A DNA stretch of 64,000 nucleotides, taken from Mytilisepta virgata. Lineage: Eukaryota > Mollusca > Bivalvia > Mytilida > Mytilidae. The DNA lies in contig CM051519.1 of the NCBI GenBank assembly GCA_028015205.1, positions 45,674,979-45,738,978 of the forward strand. The letters are read 5' to 3'. Made by a program: the position numbers and the translations under genes. Under the pieces are notes generated by a model. It had not been told where the DNA came from. It saw nothing but the letters and a program-made list of their open reading frames with translations, and did no database searches. Positions 38,601-45,397 of the stretch are shown here, in pieces; position 1 is the first letter of the stretch; every line of letters starts with the position of its first letter.

Positions 38601-40047
38601 GAATCGTCAAGGGGAAAATTTCAGTGTTATTGTTTATCTGTCACACTATCCATACTTTAATTAATGGTATTTTTTTCTTGTTTACCACTGATATCATTTA
38701 TTCAACTTTCATTTTTTTCATGAAAATTGGATAAATGGCAATGAACTGTTTAATAAAAAACAGTTGTATGTGTATTCAACAGACAATCTATAAATGTGTT
38801 GAATACTAAAAAACATCAAAGTTAAATCTGATATACATGTAATTGCAAGGTTGATTCTTTAAGATCTTTGCTAAAATTAAAATTAAAAAAACCTTGAACA
38901 ACACTTTTTAATGAAATTCTAAATGCAATACCCACCTGTGTTTTGGGTGCATGTTTGTCAGACCACAGGTCAGTTTCTACAGTTGGTCTCTTTTTATTGC
39001 TAGTGATTTTTCTACCAGACAAGCTGGACTTTCCAAAATAACTATCCAGAGGTTGACTGGAGCCTAGGTCATCTGAAGACTTTTTTCTTGACCATGAGCC
39101 TTTGTCTTTTCTAATACTGCTAGATTTCTGTTGACTTGGTTTTGAATTGATACTCCCTACACCAAGAAAATCATCAAATGCTGAGGTCACCCACTGACTG
39201 GACTTCTACAGAAAAATTGAATACACCAAGTATTATTTGCTCACCCAAATATCAAGTTTTATGAAGAACTTTTTATATGCATTTATTATTATTGCAAATT
39301 TTTGTCAATAGACAATATTCTGAGATGAATTAATGTCACTGATGTTCTTTTATAATAGAATTTCATTTAAAAAAATCAAAAATATTTTTTTTTGCGGACT
39401 CTAACCTCGTGAGCCGCATGTTAAAAATCCTGCTCAACATCTCGGTCTAGTACAAAGCAGGGTTCATATCCATACCATTTTCCATCAAAAAGAAATATAA
39501 TTTACGGTAATGATCTATCTACACCTTAATGCAATCTCTACCATGTTGCAATATCAGCAATTATAAAGACATCACATTAATTTATGACAGATTCTTCAAG
39601 TGCACATGGTATATTCAGTACATACAATATTCGCTGAAAAATGTGTGAGTCTTCCAAGAAATACATGAAGTTGCCGGCGCACATCAATTTTTACAAAAGA
39701 TATTAAAATTTTCTAAAAATGAAATATATGAAGGTTAATGCACAGAAAAAGTTTCATCAAATTGCTTTGAGCGGTTATGGAGTTGTTGATAGAAGAAAAG
39801 TGTGACACACAAGACGACAGATAGTGATCCATGTGTTGACCATGTGTTCTGCAGGCGACAAAAAAATAAAGTCACAACGTAGTTTTAATGGTTTATTCTT
39901 CATGGATGTCCTTTACATGCATATATATATGTATGTCTGTAACGTTACCTTGCTGACACTGTTAACCTCTGACCTTTTTCTCTTTCTGTCCAGTGGAGGT
40001 GGAGAATCTGTCAAATCAATTATTGTTGACCTTTCATCCATCAGCAT
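8567..40047 (-). CDS. RAD17: RAD17 checkpoint clamp loader, 16 coding exons found, 3' end missing
   Basis: RAD17 is the nuclear AAA+ subunit that joins RFC2-5 and loads the RAD9-RAD1-HUS1 (9-1-1) clamp at damaged DNA to activate ATR signalling. Sixteen exons join in phase at GT-AG sites: 40047-39949, 39205-38936, 33710-33633, 32204-32054, 27191-27085, 26294-26242, 24172-24047, 20310-20241, 14862-14751, 13664-13464, 12128-12040, 11497-11351, 10928-10779, 10594-10549, 9364-9284 and 8624-8567, about 616 codons. In order they give a FDDFL motif (residues 43-47), a linker ending WSDKHAPKTQ, Walker A GPAGVGKT (about 158-165), QEWINP, a KYxxL motif (KYNTL), a Walker B-like VILVEEFPN, the sensor-2 SAGDIRGAINALQF, GGRDTSLFLFRALGKILYCKR and the helical C-terminal part (YLHQNY, RPLHKPQW, ILPYLSLI). 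Each agrees with the family order. Human RAD17 is about 680 residues, so the acidic tail and stop lie in at least one unseen exon. The start is the first ATG after an in-frame stop. An upstream non-coding exon is possible. Confidence 0.97.
9284..9364 (-). CDS. RAD17: RAD17 coding exon 15
   Basis: An 81-base exon reading HGCPPVVLHTEILPYLSLIN then ITLHNP. It matches the LQTQLLPYLALLTIP block. Phase 1 at both ends (atctatag acceptor, G|gtgagt donor). Confidence 0.94.
9761..10065. repeat. Short pearl-like element in RAD17 intron 14 flank
   Basis: Starts 'caagatgtactgtgagcc', like the element at 12303, and ends after 'atggacggacgcacacaggg'. Only about one core unit is present. Both strands stay open here by chance of composition; neither frame resembles a protein family. 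Confidence 0.6.
10549..10594 (-). CDS. RAD17: RAD17 coding exon 14
   Basis: A 46-base exon reading SRQNAETSRSLFKST, aligned with YREN-x-x-x-AKALFPD of the family. It enters in phase 0 (ttttaag) and leaves in phase 1 (T|gtaagt). Exon 15 starts in the matching phase and so confirms this frame. Confidence 0.88.
10779..10928 (-). CDS. RAD17: RAD17 coding exon 13
   Basis: Fifty codons reading SRSVLQQYAGSVATRGIIHC through WRPLHKPQWYTANKT. It matches the SIATRG-V-x-H and FRPLHKPQW landmarks of RAD17. Phase 0 at both ends (tctgtag, ACA|gtaagt). Confidence 0.97.
11351..11497 (-). CDS. RAD17: RAD17 coding exon 12
   Basis: Forty-nine codons reading DVIEKSHLSGEYFTAYLHQN, YTEFYTDIDDLVRATEYLSD and SDYLTVDWA. 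It matches the M-SH-x-PGDLF-x-x-YLHQNY block of the clamp-loader helical domain. Phase 0 at both ends (ctttcag, GCT|gtaagt). Confidence 0.97.
12040..12128 (-). CDS. RAD17: RAD17 coding exon 11
   Basis: An 89-base exon reading DDPSGYKDLPRLPPHLSVHE then RDPLIINPE. It matches the LPSHLS-x-x-ERD-x-L-x-x-xPE segment. Phase 1 in, phase 0 out (GAG|gtttgt). Confidence 0.95.
12303..13130. repeat. Pearl-like element, four near-identical 168-bp units plus microsatellite
   Basis: In RAD17 intron 10. A left arm 'ctagatgtactgtgagcaaa' is followed by units starting 'aattatctcccttgtgtgat' at 12355, 12523, 12691 and 12859, exactly 168 bp apart and nearly identical. Then come a (GACA/GACG)n tract (about 12995-13090) and an end 'gcggggggtataaaa'. 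The pattern of core repeats with an ACRG microsatellite is the defining layout of pearl elements. Confidence 0.9.
13464..13664 (-). CDS. RAD17: RAD17 coding exon 10
   Basis: A 201-base exon, phase 1 at both ends. The first half is a serine/lysine-rich linker rich in basic residues. The second half reads ASIGGRDTSLFLFRALGKIL then YCKR, one of the most conserved blocks in RAD17. Donor C|gtaagt. Confidence 0.97.
13940..14290. mobile_element. MITE copy 1 with GTTGTCTCC termini
   Basis: Left 'gttgtctcccatat' and right 'gggagacaactcccatgtac' are inverted, and the inside shares 'cctgacataaggtttc', 'ccttcatcagacat' and 'cattgatatctatggaagac' with a second copy at 26347-26643. It holds the fragment 'ggaaacggggaatgtgtcaa' typical of another dispersed mussel-type repeat (compare 61225). 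It lies in RAD17 intron 9. Confidence 0.7.
14751..14862 (-). CDS. RAD17: RAD17 coding exon 9 (sensor 2)
   Basis: A 112-base exon reading GAHRFSVPSKTVIESIAMSS then AGDIRGAINALQFACEK. GDIR holds the AAA+ sensor-2 arginine, and R-x-A-INALQF matches the family's RSAINSLQF. It enters in phase 0 and leaves in phase 1 (G|gtagaa). Confidence 0.96.
15769..15890. repeat. SINE-related fragment
   Basis: 'tagttggggttttacgccat' through 'ggaggaagccggagtacc' and 'gagaaccaccgacctt'. The second half equals the tail of the SINE at 5316-5506. It lies in RAD17 intron 8 (14863-20240). Confidence 0.65.
15950..17540. other. Part of RAD17 intron 8, nothing recognised
   Basis: AT-rich intronic sequence with no coding exon signal and no repeat that I could define. 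Confidence 0.4.
17552..17905 (-). mobile_element. tRNA-derived SINE, full length
   Basis: Same family as 63418-63773. On the minus strand the head contains a B box in 'cgggtttgatccccggctgg', the body contains 'gctcggagtcggtataatg', and the tail ends 'aattattcatcc'. Possible imperfect flanking duplication 'ctgtaggagt' / 'ctctaggaagt'. In RAD17 intron 8. Confidence 0.8.
18178..18540. mobile_element. Harbinger-type MITE with TAA duplication and G23 tract
   Basis: Inverted termini of about 36 bp (GGGACGAGATCAAAAGTTCA... on the left; right end carries its reverse complement with few changes) are flanked on both sides by TAA (18175-18177 and 18541-18543). TWA duplications are typical of PIF/Harbinger elements. 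A run of 23 G lies at 18457-18479. Confidence 0.88.
20241..20310 (-). CDS. RAD17: RAD17 coding exon 8
   Basis: A 70-base exon reading SFNAVAPTSMVKVLTKIATQ, matching ISFNPVAPT-x-M-x-K-x-L of RAD17, the start of the lid domain. It enters in phase 2 (tttttcag) and leaves in phase 0 (CAG|gtatta). Confidence 0.95.
20650..21080. repeat. Pearl-like core array, about 147-bp units
   Basis: About 2.5 units with 'cttaaccaaagtcgctgaa' and 'aaatgtaggtcatagcgatc' (20811 and about 20957). It is the same core family as 2740-3060. In RAD17 intron 7. Confidence 0.7.
21290..21711. repeat. Pearl-like element, two 169-bp units plus ACGG arm
   Basis: Units start 'catgtaaacataaggtattg' near 21300 and again near 21468. 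The arm 'atggacggacagacggacga' follows, and the end is the short palindrome 'taccccccgtgagtgggggt'. In RAD17 intron 7. Confidence 0.8.
23191..23991. mobile_element. hAT-type non-autonomous element, 801 bp
   Basis: Left end CAGGGTTCTCGCTAAG and right end CTTAGTGAGAACCCTG are inverted repeats with one mismatch, flanked by identical 8-bp GTCCGGAT (23183-23190 and 23992-23999). Eight-base duplications and CAGGG ends are hAT features. Subterminal zones have repeated 'gcgtcc/ggacgc' motifs on the left and 'gagtcccaggactcatc' on the right. No transposase is visible. It lies in RAD17 intron 7, about 55 bases from the exon 7 donor. Confidence 0.93.
24047..24172 (-). CDS. RAD17: RAD17 coding exon 7
   Basis: A 126-base exon, phase 2 at both ends (tttcag acceptor, AG|gtaagc donor). 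It reads KYRKTGKCPLVFIVSDSTKG, then ERLLFPKDLQLELDIENI, matching the sensor-1 strand (CPL-x-FI-x-SDS) and the LLFPK-E-x-Q segment of RAD17. A hAT-type insertion ends only about 55 bases downstream of the donor. Confidence 0.96.
24791..24966. mobile_element. Tigger/mariner-type MITE
   Basis: Begins TA|CAGTCAAACCTGTTTTAAGA and ends in the mirrored 'ggaggtttga' before TA. It is related to ends seen at 50282-50459 and 55134-55185, with repeated 'ggtggtctt' inside. In RAD17 intron 6. Confidence 0.65.
25672..26152. mobile_element. Inverted-repeat element, about 480 bp
   Basis: 'aggtgtgtttcctgtagca' on the left mirrors 'gcaaccggaaacacacct' on the right. No target duplication can be read with confidence. 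The inside holds T13-G14 near 25740-25764. In RAD17 intron 6, ending about 90 bases before exon 6. Confidence 0.6.
26242..26294 (-). CDS. RAD17: RAD17 coding exon 6
   Basis: A 53-base exon reading EFPNVFYRDASTFHDIIR and ending in phase 2 (ATC AG|gtaata). With the end of exon 5 it forms VILVEEFPN-x-FYRD, matching the vertebrate VED-LPN-QFYRD segment. The second acidic residue of Walker B is Glu rather than Asp. Confidence 0.95.
26347..26643. mobile_element. MITE copy 2 with GTTGTCTCC termini
   Basis: Second copy of the element at 13940-14290; left 'ggttgtctccaatacatgta', right 'gggagacaacttggatgtac'. In RAD17 intron 5. Confidence 0.7.
27085..27199 (-). CDS. RAD17: RAD17 coding exon 5 (KYxxL and Walker B start)
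   Basis: Reads SQMSLFQQFLLRANKYNTL followed by NIFGEDES and VILVE. KYNTL fits the KYxxL motif reported for 9-1-1 contact in RAD17, and VILVE begins the Walker B-like strand completed by exon 6. Two acceptors are possible: aatacag (exon from 27199, phase 2, pairs with the 32050 donor) or catcag (exon from 27191, phase 1, pairs with the 32054 donor). The donor is GAG|gtaatt, phase 0. Confidence 0.93.
27502..27535 (-). mobile_element. SINE tail fragment
   Basis: Only the 3' end of the SINE family at 63418 is present (plus strand 'ggatgaattattgtttaacg' then 'tccagtg'). In RAD17 intron 4. Confidence 0.6.
27678..28520. mobile_element. Tigger/pogo-type MITE, 843 bp
   Basis: Left end CAGTTGACTCTCGTTATCTC and right end with the mirrored 'gacataactagagttgactg', flanked by TA on both sides. 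TA duplication and CAGT...CTCG ends are typical of Tigger-like mariner elements. No transposase frame is visible. In RAD17 intron 4. Confidence 0.85.
30237..30429. repeat. Direct repeat copy 1, about 192 bp
   Basis: From 'tttaaaatctcaaaaattg' to 'ggcagtgaaagggttaa'. It matches 31417-31609 at a constant offset of 1180 with about two mismatches. In RAD17 intron 4. Confidence 0.9.
30462..30736 (+). mobile_element. SINE, plus orientation, head damaged
   Basis: Body 'gtaagagcaaaggactggtc', 'taatgtgtccg', 'acctcgtgagctaga' and tail 'aacaataattcatccatcc' match the family at 63418-63773. It lies between the two 192-bp direct repeats. Confidence 0.75.
31417..31609. repeat. Direct repeat copy 2, about 192 bp
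   Basis: Near-identical to 30237-30429, same strand. Confidence 0.9.
32054..32204 (-). CDS. RAD17: RAD17 coding exon 4 (Walker A)
   Basis: Starts LPPILLLTGPAGVGKTATIQ, so it carries the P-loop GPAGVGKT that binds ATP, followed by FTIQEWINPL, the RAD17 signature after the P-loop. The donor is either CTCAA|gtatgt (end 32054) or AGTAT|gtataa (end 32050). The choice changes three to five residues at the junction with exon 5. The frame closes with a TAA if read through. Confidence 0.95.
33633..33710 (-). CDS. RAD17: RAD17 coding exon 3
   Basis: Twenty-six codons, phase 0 to phase 0 (ttttag acceptor, AAG|gtcaga donor). It reads ADLAVHKKKIGEVEHWLQKH, the family's L-A-V-H-x-K-K-I-x-E-V-x-x-W-L helix that precedes Walker A. 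A LINE remnant and a Harbinger-type MITE lie in the 5.2 kb intron before it. Confidence 0.96.
34063..34391. mobile_element. Harbinger-type MITE with TAA duplication
   Basis: Left 'GGCTATATCAAATTAATTTT' and right '...TGATTTTGGTGTGGCC' are imperfect inverted repeats that both continue into TTCTTTGGA / TCCAAAGAA. TAA flanks both ends (34060-34062, 34392-34394). A related right end, 'aatttggtgtggcc', occurs near 62645. In RAD17 intron 2. Confidence 0.8.
35760..38610 (-). mobile_element. Decayed non-LTR retrotransposon (LINE)
   Basis: Read on the minus strand: an upstream ORF-like region (38610-38338); APE-type endonuclease pieces (38234-37971, with GLRNRMQYPEF, ESKTD, RKSGGI; and 37860-37456, with LVGDFNPR and VVDYCIVN); a WFN linker near 37300; reverse transcriptase remnants (VDFEKAFDTMW near 37110, NPFLFAVFLND and YSDN near 36900-36780); a C-terminal domain (36620-36246, FLGILFS, LYGCEIWVF, HLKFCK); and an end with VETGRW and IGDEFHYVM near 35850-35770. 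Frames are broken in several places, and most of the RT N-terminus is missing. It sits in RAD17 intron 2 in the same orientation as the gene. Confidence 0.88.
38936..39205 (-). CDS. RAD17: RAD17 coding exon 2
   Basis: Ninety codons, phase 0 at both ends (ctgtag acceptor, CAG|gtgggt donor). It starts KSSQWVTSAFDDFLGVGS, which matches the conserved RAD17 N-terminal W-V-x-x-x-FDDFL motif. A serine/lysine-rich linker follows, then ETDLWSDKHAPKTQ, the usual entry to the AAA+ domain (W-x-DK-x-x-P). Confidence 0.95.
39400..39473 (+). mobile_element. SINE body fragment
   Basis: 'acctcgtgagccgcatg' and 'tcggtctagtacaaagcagg' match the middle of the SINE at 30462-30736 and 63418-63773. RAD17 intron 1. 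Confidence 0.6.
39640..39810. repeat. Single pearl-like unit in RAD17 intron 1
   Basis: 'gtgtgagtcttccaagaaat' and 'ggttaatgcacagaaaaagt' match arm and core of the array at 850-1555. Confidence 0.65.
39949..40047 (-). CDS. RAD17: RAD17 coding exon 1 (start codon)
   Basis: Codes for residues 1-33 and ends in phase 0 at AAG|gtaacg. It holds a hydrophobic-acidic stretch TIIDLTDS (8-15) that fits a SUMO-interaction motif, then three prolines and a basic RKRKR run (21-25) that fits a nuclear localisation signal. An in-frame TAA lies upstream with no ATG between, so this ATG is the natural start. A candidate splice acceptor (tttag) just upstream suggests a spliced 5' leader. The SIM and NLS roles are inferred from the motifs alone. 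Confidence 0.85.
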
Positions 40048-40147
40048 TATCTTACCTAAACGAACATAATTTAGAAATTTTTTTTAACATTGTCTTTTAT
40101 TTCATTTCAATATGAAATATATTTATCAGGTTATTCTGAAATATATA

Positions 40148-40303
40148 CAGTAGAACCTCGGTAGCTTAAACTCGAAAGGACCATCCAAATTAATTCGAGA
40201 AATACATGGTATTTGAGTGATTGCTAGTAAAAAAACTAAGAAAGTGGTTCGAGAAATTGGTGGTATTCGAGCCATTCGGGTTTGATAAATCGAGATTTGA
40301 CTG
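40148..40303. mobile_element. Tigger/mariner-type MITE just upstream of RAD17
   Basis: CAGTAGAACCTCGGTAGCTT on the left, 'cgagatttgactg' mirrored on the right, TA on both sides (40146-40147, 40304-40305); 156 bp. It ends 101 bases upstream of the RAD17 start codon, where the promoter or 5' leader would be expected. Confidence 0.8.
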
Positions 40304-40654
40304 TACTTGTCTCATACATGTATTGATATTACAGGTCTTTATTCAGACAATGTGGAAATGTCTGTTCTTGTTAATAATTTGGAGAAATTTCAATAACGTT
40401 AAGCTGTTTAAATAAGTATTGAATTTGTTATTATTGTAATATTTAAAAGGTGCGATATCAATGCATGCAAATTTCACAAAAATATCAGATATTTCAGGTA
40501 AGGTTTCCCTTTGCTTGGTCCATTAATTTTAACATAAAATCCAGACAAAATATTCAAAAATAATTTAGGTTCTTACACACCCCAGGAAATTAGGGAGTTT
40601 GCTAATAGAAAGTGTTGCTTTAAAGAACAGAATTTGCACAACACTTTCTACTTT

Positions 40655-40735
40655 TGGTCTCATTTAGGGACAAGCGTCAAAAACCTGAAAATGAGCAACA
40701 AGAACCTAAAAATTAGCGACAATAAGTTAAGATAT
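40655..40735. repeat. Left member of an inverted pair
   Basis: 'gagcaacaagaacctaaaaa' and 'ttagcgacaa' appear in reverse complement at about 43310-43430 (for example 'ttgtcgctaatttatag'). Neighbouring 'ggtctcattt' is mirrored by 'gagactcatt'. Confidence 0.6.
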
Positions 40736-41206
40736 TCAAATTCATGTTTTTTTTTTAAATAAAGATTATCATTTTACTATTTTTTATATTCTAATATATT
40801 ATAGAAATGGATTGTGAAGAATGAAGAATGATAAAATTCAAATAAAAAAAAATTCATAACAATAAATTTAAACTTAAATATCTATATATAGTTTTATAAT
40901 ATATTATATTATTTTTTTTTTCAATTTCATATATACATATATATAATTTATACATTCTTTAATACATATTCATCATTAGTGGTAATTTATTACAGGTGGA
41001 ATCATCTGTGGCGCTTGTCAGACCGGGGTAATAAAGAAGTTGTTTACTGTTTGTAATCTTAATCTAATAGCACCTTCTAAAATAGGTTGAGACTGTATGG
41101 CATTCATAAAATTTCTAAAAAAGTATAATATATATTGTATTTCTTTCATGTTTCCATTCCTGATTCCATTTCAGTATATGATTTAATGATTCACAGTTGT
41201 TATTAT

Positions 41207-42710
41207 ACCCACACTTTCGAATGAAAGTTCGGGTATATTGTCGTTGCGGTCATCCGTCCGTATGTCTGTCCGTAACACTTTCTTGTGACGCAAACTCCTA
41301 CTCCACTTTTGAATTTTTACCATTTTTTTTGGTGCCATATTGTTGCTTACTAACTTTAGAAGCGCAATAAGGTTTTGGAATTTCAAATTTTTAAAAGAGG
41401 GCCTGGGAGGGACCAAAAAGGGCCAAATTATACAAAGAGCCTTGTGACGGGAACTCCTCTTTCATTTTTGAATTTAAACCAATTTTATTGTTGGCATATT
41501 GTTGCTTACCAACTGTAGATGCGCAATAAGGTTTTGGAATTCCAATTTTTTTAAAAGGGGGTGAGAGGGACCAAAAAGGGCAGAAATCGAAAAAAAAAAA
41601 AGCATAATTACTAGAATAACTGTCATATTGTTGCTTGCTAACTGCCTTGTGACGCGAACTCCTATTTCATTTTTGAATTTAAATCATTATCATTATTTCG
41701 AAGAAAGTTCGGGGATATACATGTAGTGTTTGTCTCCGTCTGTCTGTCCTTCACACTTTCTTGTGACATCAACTCCTCCTTCATTTTTGTGTTTAGGAAT
41801 TTAATTTCTAAATAGAATGGTTGCATACCACCTGTAGATGTGCAATAAGGTTTTAGAATTTTGATTTTCTAAACAAGGAGCCCACATGGGTTAAACTTTG
41901 AAAATTTGGAAATCAAGCTTGTGACCTGAACTCGTCTTTCATTTTTAAATTTATGCATTTTATTTCTATACAGTATTGTCATACACCATATGCAGATGCG
42001 CAATAAGGTTTTAGAATTTTTATTTTTAAAAATTGGGGCCCACAGTGGTTGAATTTCGAAAATTGGAATTTAAGCTTGTGACTTAAACTCCTCATTCACT
42101 TTTCAGGTCATGCATTTAATTTCTGTACCATATTGTCACATAGTATATGTAGATGTGCTATAAGGTTTTAGAATTTTGATTTTCAAAAATAGGGGCCCAC
42201 AGGGATCGAATTTGGAAAATTGGAAATTTAAACTAAACTGCTTATTAATTTTTCATTTTATGCTTTTAATTTCTATACAATATTATCACATACTGTATGT
42301 AGATGCACAATAAGGTTTTAGAATTTTGATTTTGACAACTTGAGGCCCACAGGGGTTGTATTTCGGAAATAGTGAATTTAAGCTTGTGCCTTAAACTCCT
42401 CTTTCATTTTTCATTCAGATTTAACAAATGTATTTGTATATATATAATATTGTTCTTTATTTTCTGTAGATATGCGAAGTTTTTTAATTTTGAAAATCTA
42501 TTAAGGGATCAAATTTTTGGACCAATTTCTAGTTCATTTTACAATACATTTTATTTCTATACAGTATTGTCATATACTGTATCCAGATGTGCAATAAGGT
42601 TTTAGAATTTAAATTTTCCAAAATTTGGGCATGTATTCAAAGGTATAATTGTTAAAAAGGTTCACAGGGATACAAAATGTAAGGAGTGCAGGGATACATG
42701 TAGCTGTCGT
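41207..42710. repeat. Large pearl-like array, about 155-bp units
   Basis: Starts 'acccacactttcgaatgaaa' and has 'catccgtccgtatgtctgtc'. At least seven degenerate units follow with 'aactcctctttcatttttga' and 'gcgcaataaggttttggaat'. A second left arm at about 41695 (a diverged gaaagttcggg-type start) suggests nesting. It lies between RAD17 and the GPCR. Confidence 0.8.
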
Positions 42711-43130
42711 TTCCGAATGCCTCAGTCTAGTTATTTCTTGTCGCTCTTTCTTCTTTACAAATCATTCATTATGCAGTATATATTATGAAAAAAAATAATA
42801 TAATGATCATCTTTTTTCAAATTTGGTTATTCTTTAACTTCTTGAAGCTTTCCCTAACTTCTTACTAAGAATATACTATTATAAAATAATCAGACATATT
42901 TAAATTTAATGTAATACACACATGTAAATTATTATTTTTTAAAATTATATTATTCTTCATTTGTCACAACACATTTCTATAGTATTAATATAATTTAATA
43001 TTTGATGTAACGTGTCATTTGATTGGTCAAATTTTTTTCTTCTATCATATCATAGACTAAATTTTCTATTCTACTATGACTTCATTAAAGGGAATCCCAT
43101 TTTTTTAGACGTCAAAACAACAGTTGGAAT

Positions 43131-43297
43131 TAAATTATAAGGATTGACAGTAATTTTGTTTTTAGTGTATTCGAAATAACCTCAATGCACATGGTGAACA
43201 GTTTCAAAAACCTGCTATGGTTATTTGGTGTGCAACACATGATTGAGGTTACTTCCTCATAGACTGAAAAAAAATTATGGTCAATCCTTAAATTAAA
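43131..43297. repeat. Foldback palindrome D
   Basis: 'taaggattgacagtaatttt' mirrors 'aaaattatggtcaatcctta', and 'aataacctcaatgcacatg' mirrors 'catgattgaggttact'. Confidence 0.7.
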
Positions 43298-43304
43298 AAT
43301 AATA

Positions 43305-43430
43305 AAATTCTTGTCAATAATTTTTAGGTTCTTGTCGCTAATTTATAGATTCTTGACACTTCTTGTCACTAATTTTCAGATTCTTGACACTTCTTGTAAC
43401 TAATTAGTGAGACTCATTAGATTTAATGTA
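43305..43430. repeat. Right member of an inverted pair, with short tandem motif
   Basis: Three to four imperfect copies of a motif such as 'ttcttgtcactaattttcag'. Partner of 40655-40735. Confidence 0.55.
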
Positions 43431-45382
43431 TTAAAACATCAATGCATATTCCAGACTATATCATATGACGTAAATACTGTTTAAGTAGGTGTACATGGTC
43501 AGGATCAACATTTCCCTCAAAATGTCACATCATCTTAAATAAAGCAGGATGAATATGGACCCAGAGCGAACAGATAAAGCCTTAAAATAAGGACATGTTT
43601 TAGGGCAAACAAGCAATTTAAAATTTAGGGCAAACAGGAATGAGGGTGAACACGTTTAAGGGCAAATGGACATCTATTCATCTATTTCAATATATCAAAT
43701 AATGTCTGTTCTCAGACTCAGATAAAACATTTTTTGAATAGGCGTATGTATTCGTCCAACTGACTTTACTGAGTATATACGTAGTGAAGGCGAACAATTT
43801 TATGCAAAATAAGTTGAAATTATCATACTTAGAGAGCATCAATTCCTTCGTTTAAATGCAATATTGCAGACAACAAGTTTTAAATCTGACTGCTTTCACT
43901 GTTCAGTTTTGTACAGAGATCCAGGGGAGATAATCTTTCGCACACACGACGACCGGAAACTATTCTGTTAAAGTAGAAACCGGAATCCATACCCGTGCGA
44001 CATTGATCATTACGCCGAAATTTCAAAGTTTCCATGCAAGCCCGAGGGGTTGGGGTGTAACTCAATGATAATCAGATACGGGGCGTGCGGCAAAAGCCGT
44101 CGGAGGTTTCGGATCAGGATTTTTTGACACTCTGGACTACGGAGAATTCCGGTCAGGATTTTAAAAATGTATGCAGATTTTTTATTTATAAAGCACTGAG
44201 GAGAATTCAGGTCTATCCAAATTTTTTTTATCTCAAAGCAGTTGTTACTATTTTAGGATAATTTCGGGTATATAATTTTAGATTTCCTGGATATTTTCGG
44301 GTCATAAATTCGATATAACGTGCATGCACATGGGATAATTTCGGGTAGGGGTTGAATTCAAGTTCACTGCCGACGCACCTCCCGACATAAAATGGTCAAC
44401 TTACCCCCCCCCCCGAGCGGAACAGCCGCTGTCGATAAATCAAATATGAAATTCATTCTCTCAAAGAAGCCGAAATTAATGTGCGGTATTTCAAAAAACG
44501 TGATCAGAAGTGAGCATGAGACGTTGAATGTGAATTCAAATGTTAAAGGACTAAATGAACATATATTTAATGAATTAATATCTTTAACTAAATATATTTC
44601 GTTTTTCTCATTGTTTTCGACTAGAGTTGCTATTCTGTTTCAAGCTTGAAAGATTTGTTGCGAATAACTCTGTCGCGCAAGAGACGATTTTATTCAGAAC
44701 AAAATTCTCTTTCCATTCAAATGCATTGTACTGTTGCATGGATCTACATTTGCACAAATCGACACAAGCTGATCAATAAACTAAACATATATACCCTGTG
44801 AATCCGTGCGGCTCAAACCTCTGCAAATGCTGTGTTTATGGAATATTTTCGGAGTGACCCGGAAACTAATCTTTTTGTGAATATCGAAATACAAATTTTA
44901 TAATCTTTGCTTTGACAGATATTCTATTATACGGAATGCTTTATTAAACCTCATTCCTAGAGTAATACCATAAGCTAAAAGATCATCACTTCTTGTGCGC
45001 TTAAAATATAGAACGATTTATGAAGAATTATTTAGAAAACTTGAAATCCTTATAGACACTAGTATATATACTAACACGCATTAAAACAATTCTCCTTTTT
45101 AACGCAGTCCGAAATTTCTTTCATGAGGTCGACCAAAAATTTACAAAATATTTTATTAAATTAAAAGTATTTTAGCTGGCCATGATTATATATATAACAG
45201 CCATTAGCTGGTTAATTAAGGTACACAACGTGAATAAAATGGTAGGCAGGTAGTAATTACGTCAGATCGATAAAACTGGTTAAAAGGGATTGGCTAATTA
45301 ATAAACATCTATTGTATCATCAAATACATCAACCGGAACATTTGAAATTATAGCGAAACCACAGCATATCGCAAGTATCGAA
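43431..45382. other. Intergenic region, nothing recognised
   Basis: Short open frames occur on both strands near 43880-44650, but they resemble no family and include a C11 run. The proposed GPCR promoter would fall at the right end. Confidence 0.4.
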
Positions 45383-45391
45383 ATGACTAAT
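45383..45391 (+). CDS. Candidate first coding exon of the GPCR (3 codons)
   Basis: ATG ACT AAT followed directly by the consensus donor gtaagt. It ends in phase 0, as needed by the main GPCR exon at 51439, which has no start of its own. Joining gives Met-Thr-Asn-Thr-Thr, an N-glycosylation sequon across the junction, which suits a short extracellular tail. The sites fit, but the 6 kb intron and so short an exon make it a hypothesis. A transcript would decide. Confidence 0.35.
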
Positions 45392-45397
45392 GTAAGT

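Noticed and set aside
44392..44649. Plus-strand frame starting MVNLPPPP
   Set aside because: It begins in a C11 run, lacks any recognisable domain and has no splice context.
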